From the NCBI GenBank assembly GCA_900074745.1, contig LT598465.1:372001-436000 (forward strand): a stretch of DNA of 64,000 nt, given 5' to 3'. Every line of letters begins with the position of its first letter. Position 1 is the first letter of the stretch. Made by a program: the position numbers and the translations under genes. The stretch comes from Lachancea mirantina (Eukaryota; Ascomycota; Saccharomycetes; Saccharomycetales; Saccharomycetaceae). Of the stretch, positions 35,301-44,595 are shown in pieces. Below the pieces are notes generated by a model. It did no database searches. It saw nothing but the letters and a program-made list of their open reading frames with translations, and had not been told where the DNA came from.

Positions 35301-37173
35301 GAAATGTAATGCTTTATGGTTGTATCTTTTGGAGAACCTAATACGATGCAGCAGCGATCCAAGAATTGAGGTGAAAAGTGGAGCTCTTCAAACATTTTTC
35401 AGAATAGTGGATTCTCACTCCTCCTGTTTCCCGCCTTGGGATGTAGTCGCGTTGAGAGTTGTTAAGCCAATGGTCGAAGATGCAAGTGCTTTCAAAGATA
35501 ATGCACAGTATGCCGAGTTTGTGCATGTAAAACTAAATGGTTTGGTACATTTATTTGAAACGCATCTCAATAATCCTGCTACCTGCGCACCTTTCATGAC
35601 TTCATGGCTAGCGTTTATCGAGTACATGAAAAGTCTAACGTCAAGGTCATCTTTTGATGTCACTTTCGCAGTTTTTGTCAATTTTAAGCTTTTCTTGGAA
35701 GTTGCGGCTCGAATCCAGGATGTTCCAGTTCAAATTATTGAGCAATGTTACAAGTTTTGGTCAGGCTATGATATTGTCTATACAGACTACTCAGCGGCGT
35801 CGGAATTCAAAAGAAAAACAAGCTACGATTGCATTGAGCAACTTCTCTCTTGTTATCCTTCTTTACACACGCTTTTGGTTCAAAAGAAACTATTTGATGG
35901 AAAGAAAATGGAAGCCGCCTTGAATGTGCTCAATACGGCCGCCAGGTATCCTTTACTTCCTGGTTTTGCGTCTGATCACAAGAAGCCCTCTTCTTTGCAA
36001 TCTCTTGTGCTTCAATGCCTCGATGTTTTTGACATTAATCTATCATGCAAACTCGAAGCTTTGTTCCTAGCCCAGTTAAGTGCGTTCGTTGTCTTGCCGT
36101 TTGATGCTCGGCAAAAAATTGAAATGAAATTAGCTCCCAAACTCACGAGTGCATCATCCAGTGCCAAAGTGCCCTCTTTCGAGGCAGTGAGTTATAAGGC
36201 CTGTTTGTTTTTACATCACCGCTTAATAACCTTGCTCGAAAACAATGCAGAATTTCTCGATCCGAAGCACATTTTGAGATTAAGCAAAAACCTACAAGAC
36301 GTGGTTAAAGCCAAGTCTCTCATAAACCTCGATGAACATAAAAATGTTGCATTGTGGTGTCTCGCTTCCCAATGTTTCTATATCATTTCTCGAAAAGTAA
36401 TTGAGAGCGCAGCCAGTACCAAACTCTTCGACCCCACGGCTGACTTCAAGGCTAAATTCGGCGACAATTTCCTTGTGTTTGCAGTTGCTCCCATCATAAG
36501 AATCAATGCCAACGTTGACGCTCTAACAGAAGGCGACGATATTATAGAATTCCAAAATTTCAACAAGCTTTTTTTTCAAGGACTGGAAAACAATGTTTTT
36601 GGTGAAGAGCTTCTTGATTATTACGCTTCGGAAATTCGCAAATCGTCCTTCTTTTATGAATTGGATGAGATAGAGGATGCTATAGTGAGAGACAGCTCAT
36701 CCCTTGGAGAAGTTACCACAATACTCGCCTCATTCCCATTTGACGAAGTTCTCGGATCTACAAATCAACCGCCGCTCCTGACAAAAGTCAATCTCACAAA
36801 GAAATGTGTTGAGACTCTTGCTGATTTCATGATTTCAGATGGGAAAGCAAGCCAAATTTTAAGACGAACTTGTTTGGTATACTTCGTCTCGAGGTGTGCG
36901 TTCGCCCTACGACGGTTTATTTCTATCGTTTCTCTACTTAATGAAGCGCCTGTGTCCAAGGTGACAAAGGGCGAGATATACTGCGTTCTTAGTGGATTTC
37001 TGAACGTGGCACGACATTTGAAGGTTTATGCTGCTAGCGAGGAATTGAATGAACTTGGGATCCTCTACGCGCTTATTTTAAAGACAATACCAAGCGCTCA
37101 CAAGGTAAAAGGAGTTCAGTTGATCATTCAAGAGCTTTCATTAACATTAACTCAGAATCAAGTTAAGAAATAA
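32350..37173 (+). CDS. MON2: Mon2, Golgi/endosome scaffold related to large ARF-GEFs
   Basis: The 1607-aa protein matches yeast Mon2 (1636 aa). Mon2 is a peripheral trans-Golgi/endosomal protein resembling Sec7/BIG-type ARF-GEFs but lacking the Sec7 catalytic domain. It acts with the flippase Neo1 and Dop1 in retrograde trafficking. The N-terminal DCB-like region (about 1-200, with LTSDLQTLASESKRRNSEIRYASEKS) and HUS-like region are visible, followed by HEAT-like helical repeats to the C-terminus. No catalytic motif is expected or seen. The single exon is intact across 4.8 kb. It is convergent with CLA4, 53 bp apart, the same neighbour and orientation as in S. cerevisiae. Confidence 0.93.
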   Translation: MATAVSFTTLSHQLTSDLQTLASESKRRNSEIRYASEKSIKILKTVHSFQELSRHPDFVSPFIQSCSSKNAKCTTISMHCFQRLSVDKCIPSERIPDVLQAFSDSTRLAVEIQLKVLQILPMFFKTYSDQIIGPLSAKLLVCCTDLLQIPNKAPMVVGTASATLQQLVNSMFERSRAEEVKEYEVATSNSDFMKVGPLQYDINRIFHDLCSLNGTTDKSTILKVSCIPEEYGLEILESLFQNHASLLRRQLDLQFILRTKAVPLLLRSYSSSKHFPLVVRSSRCIALLIRVDFLKILELELEVILSLLVHTLSENSDSPHWKKILSLEVIQIISKDFDLLLGIYLTYDNIAERKDILSSLLSAFLQLLTTKPYEANLHILTVLPSLDMALISQEHSVARIPFIELLDKATAPYVDENYILYLVLSISNSISDKMGLKALSLSQGEKNETLMKKAVLMFSHVFHELLKIHEKWLYAASLDTSLFRSVVRSFQRLGQAAGIFGLSDMLSQCLQIFCVAVIQIEEEVLSSPPEEEGYSSSNGVFTALADTFSEPGLPSHSVSHKSQALQRPRYQRTIGLFRAMISLSISLGSSFTVENWRYVLVAWQWTAHYSEDETKPFDSSNKSPQKCRLSKSDITAIESSVSKLVESTETYSNESFSILIESMMTEARNTLRLDEDSDLITETDFRPLDKAGSPQNCKFNRNFFLSGIGIIAEYNSGRLTESKGQRCWSKIVDFLIEIASRRHSDSSFTTSRLCAASALTNLLSEVAVGFSDAKNTQDREIINLIQEHILNALQKLIKAIVKLGISKDDVYSGTVNTEFEIIFLVLRTLKRFLDDFGESMKSSWDMVFEILNSPFMITGGNLDLTGFDGVEDNSMLEVMTTKNNSMIQMSFDVFKLITDDFLQTLPLKAIESLIDTLVHFVSQKEDLNISFSSISQFWIVGDYLRVCIESTDQSQKSLSPAFLENLFETSTVKALTNLAQNKFEKCNALWLYLLENLIRCSSDPRIEVKSGALQTFFRIVDSHSSCFPPWDVVALRVVKPMVEDASAFKDNAQYAEFVHVKLNGLVHLFETHLNNPATCAPFMTSWLAFIEYMKSLTSRSSFDVTFAVFVNFKLFLEVAARIQDVPVQIIEQCYKFWSGYDIVYTDYSAASEFKRKTSYDCIEQLLSCYPSLHTLLVQKKLFDGKKMEAALNVLNTAARYPLLPGFASDHKKPSSLQSLVLQCLDVFDINLSCKLEALFLAQLSAFVVLPFDARQKIEMKLAPKLTSASSSAKVPSFEAVSYKACLFLHHRLITLLENNAEFLDPKHILRLSKNLQDVVKAKSLINLDEHKNVALWCLASQCFYIISRKVIESAASTKLFDPTADFKAKFGDNFLVFAVAPIIRINANVDALTEGDDIIEFQNFNKLFFQGLENNVFGEELLDYYASEIRKSSFFYELDEIEDAIVRDSSSLGEVTTILASFPFDEVLGSTNQPPLLTKVNLTKKCVETLADFMISDGKASQILRRTCLVYFVSRCAFALRRFISIVSLLNEAPVSKVTKGEIYCVLSGFLNVARHLKVYAASEELNELGILYALILKTIPSAHKVKGVQLIIQELSLTLTQNQVKK

Positions 37174-37226
37174 AGTCCATATAAAATTGTCATCCGCATT
37201 TAACTTATTCATTTCTACATTCGAAA

Positions 37227-39692
37227 CTATCTTTTCCATTGTAACAAGGCAGATAGATCCGAAGGTTCACACGACATTTCAAAGAAAGTGTGATGCAAAA
37301 GTTCTTCAGTTGAAGCTCGGTATTCAACATCCACACAGAGGCAAACACTGAGGAAGCGCTTGATTTTCAAAGAGAGCCCTTCTGGATGCTTGAGTTTGGG
37401 AGTACCATTAGTAGCTATGAGATAAAGCGCTTTCAATGGGTCTTCATTGAGGTAGGGTGGTTCACCTTCGAGCATTTCAATAGACATGATTCCTAATGAC
37501 CATACATCAACTTTCTCGTCGTATTCACGTTGTTTGACAACTTCAGGTGCCATCCAGTAAGGTGTTCCGACCATCGTTGCCCTTTTACTACGCTTATCTG
37601 TTAGTTTTGCGCAAAATCCAAAGTCCGTGATCTTGACACGTCCTCTGTTGTCAAGAAGTACATTGTCAGATTTGATGTCTCGATGGATAATGTGTTTATC
37701 ATGCAAAAATTTGAGACCTTGACAAGTTTCACGGACAATGTAAGCAATTTGGGGCTCTGATAACGGGGAAGTGGTACTACCGGTGGCAGGACTGTTTTCG
37801 ATAATATCTGTTAATGAACCGCCTTCCATAAACTCCATAACGACCCATAAATCGTCCTCTGTTTTCAAATACGCTTCCAGAAAGTTTACAATGTTCTTAT
37901 GCTGAGAATCTTTCATGACCAAGATTTCGTTAACAATTAATTCTTTGCGGGGTTGTTTTGACAAAATCATTTGTTTTATCGCAACTTTGTCCCCAACGTG
38001 TTGCTGCTCGACCTCTTGTAAAGGGTACTTTTCATCGTACGGTGGTAATTGGGTCCTTTGTGCCAAGTAAACAGAACCACTAGCGCCTTGGCCTGCCTTT
38101 TCAATCATTTTGAAACATGTTGAAGGATCCGTATTGATAGTGACATTTTTCAAATTAGCCATAATTTCAGCATTAGACATTGAAGGCTTTTGCTGTTTAC
38201 GCGGCTTAGTGACGCCTTCATCTTTCGTAGGCTTTTGAGTTGGTTTTTTTGGAGCATCTCTCTGGTGAGGGGGATGAGTGGAAGAAATATAAGGTAAAGT
38301 GGGTCCGGGTTTGGGACCCAATGCATGTGGTGCATGCGCCGTTGGTGGCGCCTTATTAGGAGCCACAGGTGCCAGCCTTTGAGGTTGAAGTCTCTGAGGT
38401 GGTATTGGAGCCTCCTTATTTCTGGAAATAACTCCATTCTGTGGAGCGAAAGGAGCCTGTCGTTGTGGGTATATGTTTCTTTGATTGATGTGGCCCTTCA
38501 CAGCATAAGGATTCTGCATGTTATGTTGAAATTTGGGGAGACTTTCCGATGATGTTTGGGATGGTGGTAATACTGGTGCACGTTGTTGATTGCCATAATA
38601 CGGTCCCGCGTTGGGAGCCGTTCTCTCATTTGTGGGAGGTCTGTTCTCATTGAATTTTTTTGGTACTAGGCCGGCTTGTTTGTGACCGAAATTTGGTTGT
38701 GACGGTTGCAAAGAGGTTTGTGAATCCTGTCTGAATGAGGGAGGTTTGCCCTGAGACGAAGGAGGTGTAGGTGGTTTTCGTAGAGGTACCAAATCGCCTA
38801 CAGGTTTGTGAACGTCACTGGCAACACTTGTTTGAGATTGACCAAGATTGATTGACTTTGACAAAGAAGGGTTGCTGGCATTAGCATTGGCATTGGCATT
38901 GGCATTGGCATTGGCATTAGGATTGACATTCGCGCCATTGTATTCTTGATAAAATTGCAAGACCTGTATCACTGCCGCAGAATTATTGTTCCAATCCTCA
39001 CCAGTGATTCTAGAGTGCTTCAAAAGCTTTTCCCAATTCGAAGGCATACCAACAAAACTACCGGTTTCTGGATCAAATCCCACATGTACCTTGTGTGTAA
39101 AGTTGGTCGGTGAAGAAACACCGCTAAGTAATGGACATTTCGCGAAAATTGCGTCAAGCCATGTATGCAGCTCGATTTCTGCCTTTGTTGCAATGTAAAT
39201 AGACTTCCTGTTGCCGTCAGAGTTTGCACCACTGTTACTGTTCACATTTGAAGACGATGACGACGACGACGTACCAGACGACGCAGACGACGAATTCCGA
39301 TCATTATTTCTCACAACTTCAAAACAATTAGCCTTCAACTGCGTACGACTCACACTCACAATCGTTGTCAATGGAATTTGTAACATAGGATCCTCATTTG
39401 GTCGTGTTGGAACACCCTTGTAAAGTGTCAAATACGAATCACTTAAAACCATGTATCGTTTTTGCCAGAGAAACGACAATAATCCATCATCTTTGTACGA
39501 AACCCAGCCAGTCCTCCTGTTTCCGGCGTCTCTGCCACGTGCTCCGGGCGCTTTATCTCTCAAATCCAGCTGGTTGATATAGGCAGTTATTGGTTGTGTC
39601 TTATTGAATGCAGCTCCCGGAGGTTTTGGAGCTGGACCAATATTTTGGAAATCATTGTCCGAGATCTTGTTGGCAGCAGCTGATAGCGACAT
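37227..39692 (-). CDS. CLA4: Cdc42-effector PAK-family kinase Cla4
   Basis: The 821-aa protein matches yeast Cla4 (842 aa), a p21-activated kinase needed for septin ring assembly and cytokinesis. A PH domain spans about 60-185 (TGWVSYKDDGLLSFLWQKRYMV), followed directly by a CRIB motif (SSPTNFTHKVHVGFDPETGS) near 193-215. A long Pro/Gln-rich linker runs from 255 to 520. The kinase domain starts near 530 with GQGASGSVYLAQR; HRDIKSDNVLLD is near 667, then DFGFCA and the activation loop VGTPYWMAPE. All catalytic residues are present. The PH domain distinguishes Cla4/Skm1 from Ste20. The linker holds a repeated Asn-Ala tract (38878-38919). Confidence 0.95.
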   Translation of the reverse strand: MSLSAAANKISDNDFQNIGPAPKPPGAAFNKTQPITAYINQLDLRDKAPGARGRDAGNRRTGWVSYKDDGLLSFLWQKRYMVLSDSYLTLYKGVPTRPNEDPMLQIPLTTIVSVSRTQLKANCFEVVRNNDRNSSSASSGTSSSSSSSNVNSNSGANSDGNRKSIYIATKAEIELHTWLDAIFAKCPLLSGVSSPTNFTHKVHVGFDPETGSFVGMPSNWEKLLKHSRITGEDWNNNSAAVIQVLQFYQEYNGANVNPNANANANANANANASNPSLSKSINLGQSQTSVASDVHKPVGDLVPLRKPPTPPSSQGKPPSFRQDSQTSLQPSQPNFGHKQAGLVPKKFNENRPPTNERTAPNAGPYYGNQQRAPVLPPSQTSSESLPKFQHNMQNPYAVKGHINQRNIYPQRQAPFAPQNGVISRNKEAPIPPQRLQPQRLAPVAPNKAPPTAHAPHALGPKPGPTLPYISSTHPPHQRDAPKKPTQKPTKDEGVTKPRKQQKPSMSNAEIMANLKNVTINTDPSTCFKMIEKAGQGASGSVYLAQRTQLPPYDEKYPLQEVEQQHVGDKVAIKQMILSKQPRKELIVNEILVMKDSQHKNIVNFLEAYLKTEDDLWVVMEFMEGGSLTDIIENSPATGSTTSPLSEPQIAYIVRETCQGLKFLHDKHIIHRDIKSDNVLLDNRGRVKITDFGFCAKLTDKRSKRATMVGTPYWMAPEVVKQREYDEKVDVWSLGIMSIEMLEGEPPYLNEDPLKALYLIATNGTPKLKHPEGLSLKIKRFLSVCLCVDVEYRASTEELLHHTFFEMSCEPSDLSALLQWKR
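38878..38919 (-). repeat. In-frame hexanucleotide repeat in CLA4 linker
   Basis: Seven Asn-Ala dipeptides encoded by AATGCC units (two with GCT). The repeat lies between the CRIB motif and the Pro-rich linker, in a region expected to be disordered. Confidence 0.9.
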
Positions 39693-40114
39693 ATCTAGCC
39701 CAGTTGAGCTCCGATAACCACTGCTATCTGGTGGGAAAGGTGTTTATCGTGTCTCTCGAAATATGTTCTATTCTAAACGTGAAACAGGATCGAATCTCAG
39801 GTTCCTGTTTGAGTAATAAAAATTTTGGAGTGTTGATGTCATAATTAACGAAGGGTCATAACTTCCTGAACTTTGACGGTCGATTCTTGTTTGACCGTTG
39901 ACAAATGGATGAGCAAAAAAGAAGAAGAAAGGATCTTTAGTAGAACAGTAGGGTTCTGAGTTTGGAAGGATTGAGCTCTTTATACCAATTGTGGGCTACA
40001 ATTGTGTGAAAATCAGATTTTTGCGACAATTGAGACCCATCTTATGGAGGCTTCCCACCGCCTCTTCCTTTGTTAGCTCCTATTGTTCCCATTGTCGCAA
40101 ATGGTGCCTCTACT
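39693..40114. other. Divergent promoter region CLA4 / PTH4-like
   Basis: 422 bp without a supported gene. An ATG at 40044 opens a 10-codon frame ending at 40074-40076, just upstream of the PTH4-like start. It could be a short upstream ORF or part of a mis-modelled 5' end. Confidence 0.45.
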
Positions 40115-40615
40115 ATGAATCCAACTCTGAAAAAATTGGGAGATAAATGCACGGTGTTGCCCGAAACGTGGCTTCGGGGCCTTTCACCTAGCACAGTTCC
40201 AAAAAGCCAATTTATCGTAAAATATACCCGATCGAGCGGTCCAGGTGGTCAAAATGTTAACAAAGTGAGCAGCAAATGTACATTGAAATTAAACGAATTT
40301 TCTCAGCCGACGACTTGGATTCCCCAGGAAGTTCAACAACAACTTATTTCCAAGAAAATGCGATACTATAATCCCACGAGTGACACTCTTGTCATTCAGT
40401 CTGACAAATTTCGAAGTCGCGATGCTAACAGACAAGATTGTCTTGAAAAACTGGTCGAGACAATCAAAACGACCTGCTTCTTCACCGAACCCACAGAACA
40501 GGCAACTGTCGATCGATGGAACTCCATCAAGAAAAATTCAAACGAACGTCGGCTTCGCAATAAAAAGCTCAGTGGTCAAAAGAAGAAAGCAAGATATGAG
40601 CCCACCTTTGAATGA
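40115..40615 (+). CDS. PTH4: ICT1/RF-like peptidyl-tRNA hydrolase, probably mitochondrial (Pth4 family)
   Basis: The family releases peptides from stalled ribosomes by GGQ-dependent hydrolysis of peptidyl-tRNA. The catalytic motif SSGPGGQNVNKVSSK is plain, and the C-terminus is the basic tail (RRLRNKKLSGQKKKARYEP) that ICT1-type proteins place in the mRNA channel. The frame opens at a TTG (40070); the first ATG is 40115, giving 166 aa (S. cerevisiae YOL114C is 202 aa). With this start there is no clear mitochondrial presequence. The open frame upstream is hydrophobic rather than Arg-rich, so an upstream exon or non-ATG start remains possible. The 3' end is convergent with TRF4/5, 70 bp apart. 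Confidence 0.85.
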   Translation: MNPTLKKLGDKCTVLPETWLRGLSPSTVPKSQFIVKYTRSSGPGGQNVNKVSSKCTLKLNEFSQPTTWIPQEVQQQLISKKMRYYNPTSDTLVIQSDKFRSRDANRQDCLEKLVETIKTTCFFTEPTEQATVDRWNSIKKNSNERRLRNKKLSGQKKKARYEPTFE

Positions 40616-40685
40616 GTATGCTGTTTAATTCTATTATTACAAGATTACATGTAATTGTTGAAATGCTTTCGCTCCCGCGGAAATC

Positions 40686-42608
40686 TCACAGTGCCTGCCC
40701 TTTACTCAACCAATAGTCCCGCCGCGTTTGGGCATCGACCGATTTTTCCCGAAGTGTCGACAGTTGGGCATCACCTTCAGCTACGTTTCCAACGGGAGCT
40801 GGTGGAACGTAGTCGTCTCCTTCGTCCTCCTCCTGCTGCAAGCCCAACAAATCCTCTACTGACTTGACATTTTGCCTTTCAGTTTGATCTACAACCTTCT
40901 TGACTGCTGCCTTTTTTTTCGACGTTTCACCACCATCGCTTTTAGTTGACTTCTTAGATTTCTTACGAGCGGGAGATTCAACCTTGTACACATCTTGCTC
41001 ATCTTCGCTCACATCCGTAAAAACTTCCTCATGTACAATTCTACCTCTTTTCCTGTAATAGAGCTCATTCTCTTCAATGGCTCTATTAACTACCAATGCA
41101 CGTTCATCTTTAAATTCTCGTTGTTTGCCTCTGTATTTGATAACATTTCCCAATATGCTTTTCCCCAGCCTATCCTTGAAAGTAGCCGAATCTAATTCAA
41201 AACATCGATTCGTGAGCAAATCAAAGGCACCTGCAAAAGCTTTCTTTATATCACGGATGTTGAACGAGCCTCGACTAATATTATTATCAGGATCTCCAGG
41301 GTCCTGGATAGCCAACGAAAATGTGGTCCTTGGATTTCGCAAACTAGGATAATCCATTTTCGGCAGAAAGCTGGCAGAATAGTCTGACACGGAAATTGCC
41401 ACATCGTCGTAACCAAAATTCTTACCATAAAGTTCGAAAAAGTCTATGAGAAGAACTCCTAAGTTATCCATGCTATCAATGTCGCTGCTCATGACACGCG
41501 GATGCAGTTGTAAGAAAGAGTAGACCAAGCATATAATGCTAAATCCACCTAGACCTCCAGTATGGACATTATTCAGCCTCCGCGAACTGAGAAATTGTTT
41601 TACTACTAGAACTAGTTCCCGCAATCCCGGTGTCTCTTTGAGCCACCCGCGAATTATTTTCGCCGCCTCCAGTCCATTTATGCGCTCGAATGAAACGTCG
41701 ATATGAATTCGCGAATCAGGTTCAACAAACTTGATGATGGGCACTCTCGCTTTGGAAATGACTTCGACTTGGGTTGCCAAATTTCGTCTTTTCAAGAAAC
41801 TGGCCAAAGAGTAAAGACAATTTCTGTTCTCTTTGTCACCCGCAGCGCTGTTGATCACACAGTCAATGTCTGACCCTGGCAAGTACAGATCTGTTGCAAA
41901 AGATCCAAATGCATGTAGATCGGCGTCTGGCCATAAAGCCTTGACCGCTTGTCTAATTTTCGAGATGGTCGCATTCCGTAATTCGATTTCTTCACGACTC
42001 GGTGAAATATACGCAACGAAATCCTTAATTTCCAAAGTCAACCAATCCGCTATCTCTCGTTGTTTAGAATGATCATGGTTCAAAATCCATGGATAGTCCG
42101 TGTTCAGCGTTTGGCGAACGCCGACTTCTTCCTCGTTGGGAAACTCGTCGTCGTAATTGTCGTAATCGTAATTGCCCGCAACTCTCGGTTCTTCTGAACC
42201 CTTTTGAGACTCATTTTTGTTGGCCTCGTCATCGACGTCCTCATCGTCTTCGGACGAAAGATCGATAGATATAAAGTCCTGGTTCGCATCCAATGCATTT
42301 CCATTTTGAGTCTCACTCACGGGAACATCTCCCGTACTCTCATCGCCGCTGTTCTCAGCTCTCGTTTTTTCGCTTGTCGACATATCGGTATTTTCAACGT
42401 CGCTTATATCCAATGCCAAATTTTCGTACTTATTCAAAAACTCATCATTCTTGTTGAAAACAGCAAAATTCTTCTGGGCTCTGCTGAGTGACGATTTCCG
42501 TAATTTTCTGAATTTCTTGTTTTTGTTCTTTGGGGTCTCCTGTGAACGAAATCCCGATTTTTTTGTTTTGACAATATTAGTATTATCTTTATTTTTGCCC
42601 TCACGCAT
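40686..42608 (-). CDS. PAP2: Non-canonical poly(A) polymerase of the TRAMP complex (Trf4/Trf5)
   Basis: This is the single orthologue of the pair Pap2 (Trf4)/Trf5. It adds short A-tails to aberrant nuclear RNAs and feeds them to the exosome with Air1/2 and Mtr4. The 640-aa protein has a basic, then acidic, disordered N-terminus (1-170). The nucleotidyltransferase core starts near 175, with the catalytic FGSFATDLYLPGSDIDCVI near 234 and the third Asp in HIDVSF. The PAP-associated domain runs to about 530. The C-terminus is charged, with KKSKKSTKSD. Upstream, TGAAAATTTTA (about 42717-42727) is RRPE-like and GGCTCATCAT is a weak PAC. A CACGTG is at 42761. Confidence 0.94.
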   Translation of the reverse strand: MREGKNKDNTNIVKTKKSGFRSQETPKNKNKKFRKLRKSSLSRAQKNFAVFNKNDEFLNKYENLALDISDVENTDMSTSEKTRAENSGDESTGDVPVSETQNGNALDANQDFISIDLSSEDDEDVDDEANKNESQKGSEEPRVAGNYDYDNYDDEFPNEEEVGVRQTLNTDYPWILNHDHSKQREIADWLTLEIKDFVAYISPSREEIELRNATISKIRQAVKALWPDADLHAFGSFATDLYLPGSDIDCVINSAAGDKENRNCLYSLASFLKRRNLATQVEVISKARVPIIKFVEPDSRIHIDVSFERINGLEAAKIIRGWLKETPGLRELVLVVKQFLSSRRLNNVHTGGLGGFSIICLVYSFLQLHPRVMSSDIDSMDNLGVLLIDFFELYGKNFGYDDVAISVSDYSASFLPKMDYPSLRNPRTTFSLAIQDPGDPDNNISRGSFNIRDIKKAFAGAFDLLTNRCFELDSATFKDRLGKSILGNVIKYRGKQREFKDERALVVNRAIEENELYYRKRGRIVHEEVFTDVSEDEQDVYKVESPARKKSKKSTKSDGGETSKKKAAVKKVVDQTERQNVKSVEDLLGLQQEEDEGDDYVPPAPVGNVAEGDAQLSTLREKSVDAQTRRDYWLSKGQAL

Positions 42609-42851
42609 TAACGTATTGTCAGCCCCGTATCACTGACTCTAGAGTCACCTAGAATGTATGAATTGTGTTGATATCTCTATTTTGTAGAAGGCTCATCATC
42701 TCAGCTTCTTTTACCATTGAAAATTTTATGACCAGCCGAAAGTCACATGATATCATATTCACGTGACTTCATCGAGACTGAAGATCATTTGATGCTGCCT
42801 GGTGAAACGCCTTTCTAGACGTCTTTGAGATGTCCGTGAACTCCTGCATCT

Positions 42852-43982
42852 TCATTTGAACATTTCTGGGATGTTGGAATGCCTGCAAAGCCAACCTATG
42901 GGTTGTTTTTGGCCATTGCTGCAGTGAGTCTTCCGATGAGTTTCGAGCATCTCTATGACTTCTTTTAAAGAGTAACCCGCGGCGAGTCCGCGTTCTATGG
43001 CCCTGCATAGTGCTTTCCGTCGGAAAAATTTCTTGCTCATCCCTGGATCGCGTCTCCACGCGGTTTGATACATTAATTCCATTTCTTTTAGCGAAGGTTG
43101 ACCAGCAAAACCCTCTGAATATTCCTTCCAAACTTCCATTACGGACTGCGGAGAGCATAGAAACCGAAACTCGCCTGCGAATATTTTCCTTTTTCTTTTC
43201 TGACCTCCCGAGGTGTAGTAGGATTCTTCTTTGATATCTGTTTTGTCGGAAGACGGTACGACGTGAGTAGACGTGTCAACAGGGCCAGATTCAGACATCA
43301 ACGATGGAGACGATCCACGTGGAGGTGCATTGGTTGCGGGGTCCGATTCAAAAACGCGTTTGCCCAAAATTTGAGACGCTACAAAATCCGTCGTATCGGG
43401 TTCTGTATTTTCTCTTGCCGTACGATGCTTATTTCTGGCTTCAGGTAAAGCGTCACTGTTATCCGCTAAATCTGGTACAAACTCTTTGGTGATATCCGCA
43501 GGAAACGCTTTAAAAGTTGGATTATTAGGATGATTCGGCGTGGTGGTAAGCGACTGCGGCGAAATGATATTGTCGAACATTGATTGTACGCCTTTGGAAT
43601 ATTGCAACGGCTCACCAGGATTCTGGTTCAAGCCAGATTCACACATGTACATATACGGTCTGTCGCGATTCTGATGTCTTTCCTCTTTCGAAATTTGTTG
43701 TTGTGCCAATACAGAAGGCGACGGTGACGCTGCAGTGACACCTGCAAGTGAATCCAGCAATTTATCCTTGATAATACCTGCATATCGATGTTGATCATTC
43801 AAAACCATTTGCAAGACGCTATTAAGCGCCGAGATTTGCTGTTGTTGAGAATTGATAATCATGTCATATTTTTTAAAATGATGGTCCAACTTGGCACTAA
43901 ATGTTTGAAATAGTTTCTCATACATAGCCATCTGATGTTCCATATCAGACATGCGAGAAACAAGGGAATCATGATCGTCCAT
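42852..43982 (-). CDS. MSN1: Transcription factor Msn1 (Gcr1-type DNA-binding domain)
   Basis: The 376-aa protein matches yeast Msn1 (382 aa), an activator linked to invasive growth, starch degradation (STA genes), iron uptake and osmostress. The N-terminal 65 residues form a coiled coil (MSDMEHQMAMYEKLFQTFSAKLDHHFKKY, then NSQQQQISALNS). The middle is disordered. A GCR1_C-type DNA-binding domain occupies about 275-370, including RFLCSPQSVMEVWKEYSEG, YQTAWRRDPGMSKKFFRRK and the terminal KQPIGWLCRHSNIPEMFK. The TRF4/5-MSN1-RRI2 order on one strand equals YOL115-117 of S. cerevisiae. The start ATG at 43982 is the first in frame. Confidence 0.95.
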   Translation of the reverse strand: MDDHDSLVSRMSDMEHQMAMYEKLFQTFSAKLDHHFKKYDMIINSQQQQISALNSVLQMVLNDQHRYAGIIKDKLLDSLAGVTAASPSPSVLAQQQISKEERHQNRDRPYMYMCESGLNQNPGEPLQYSKGVQSMFDNIISPQSLTTTPNHPNNPTFKAFPADITKEFVPDLADNSDALPEARNKHRTARENTEPDTTDFVASQILGKRVFESDPATNAPPRGSSPSLMSESGPVDTSTHVVPSSDKTDIKEESYYTSGGQKRKRKIFAGEFRFLCSPQSVMEVWKEYSEGFAGQPSLKEMELMYQTAWRRDPGMSKKFFRRKALCRAIERGLAAGYSLKEVIEMLETHRKTHCSNGQKQPIGWLCRHSNIPEMFK

Positions 43983-44298
43983 TGCTTTTGTCTTAATGAG
44001 GTGAGCTCTTCCAGCTCTTATCCTTGGTCTACCAGGGCCTTCGCAGGTGCTCTTGATTCTTGTAATTTACTGTTATTAGTGTGTGGATGATGTGAGGTCT
44101 GTCTGTCATCTGTGAAAAATTTCATGATAATAAGAACCTTTCCAGAATCGAAAAACGAAACTTCAATAAACGGAACCACTCATGAAATATTGACTTATCG
44201 GAGCCTTCGAAGACAGTTAATAGCTTGTGTATTATTTTTGGGGGTATTATTCATATATTATACAATGCGATAGGTGGGTTGTGGAGGTTGTGCAGATT
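43983..44298. other. MSN1 upstream region / TOS6 3' flank
   Basis: 316 bp, AT-rich. Nothing beyond the expected promoter and 3' flank is visible. Confidence 0.5.
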
Positions 44299-44595
44299 TC
44301 ACAATAAAGCAACGGCCACAGCACCAACTAGGGCACCGATGCCAGCACTGATGCCCTTGGCAGAGCCCTCGTAGACGCTCAAAGTGGGAGAAGTAGATGA
44401 AGAGCTTGCGTTCCCGGATGAGGTCGAGTTTGAAGTTGCAATGGTGGTGAAGGTGTATGGGGTAGAAGTGGAGTGGACAGTAGACACAACGGATTCCGTT
44501 GCTTGTGGGGTAGTCGTAACGTCAACATAGGTGATGTTATCAGCAGCAACGAGGGCAGCGATGGAAACGATTGTAGCGACGACGGAGAATTGCAT
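44299..44595 (-). CDS. TOS6: Small GPI-anchored cell-wall protein, Tos6-like
   Basis: The 98-aa protein has all parts of a small GPI protein: a signal peptide (residues 1-18, VATIVSIAALVAAD), a Ser/Thr-rich middle with possible N-glycosylation sites (NSTS, NASS), and a C-terminal hydrophobic tail after a small-residue omega region. DNITYVDVTTTPQ near 19-31 matches S. cerevisiae Tos6 (102 aa). The name means target of SBF, and the promoter here carries at least five SCB elements, so control by Swi4/Swi6 at G1/S appears conserved. A TATA-like AT-run lies about 95 bp upstream on the minus strand. Confidence 0.93.
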   Translation of the reverse strand: MQFSVVATIVSIAALVAADNITYVDVTTTPQATESVVSTVHSTSTPYTFTTIATSNSTSSGNASSSSTSPTLSVYEGSAKGISAGIGALVGAVAVALL

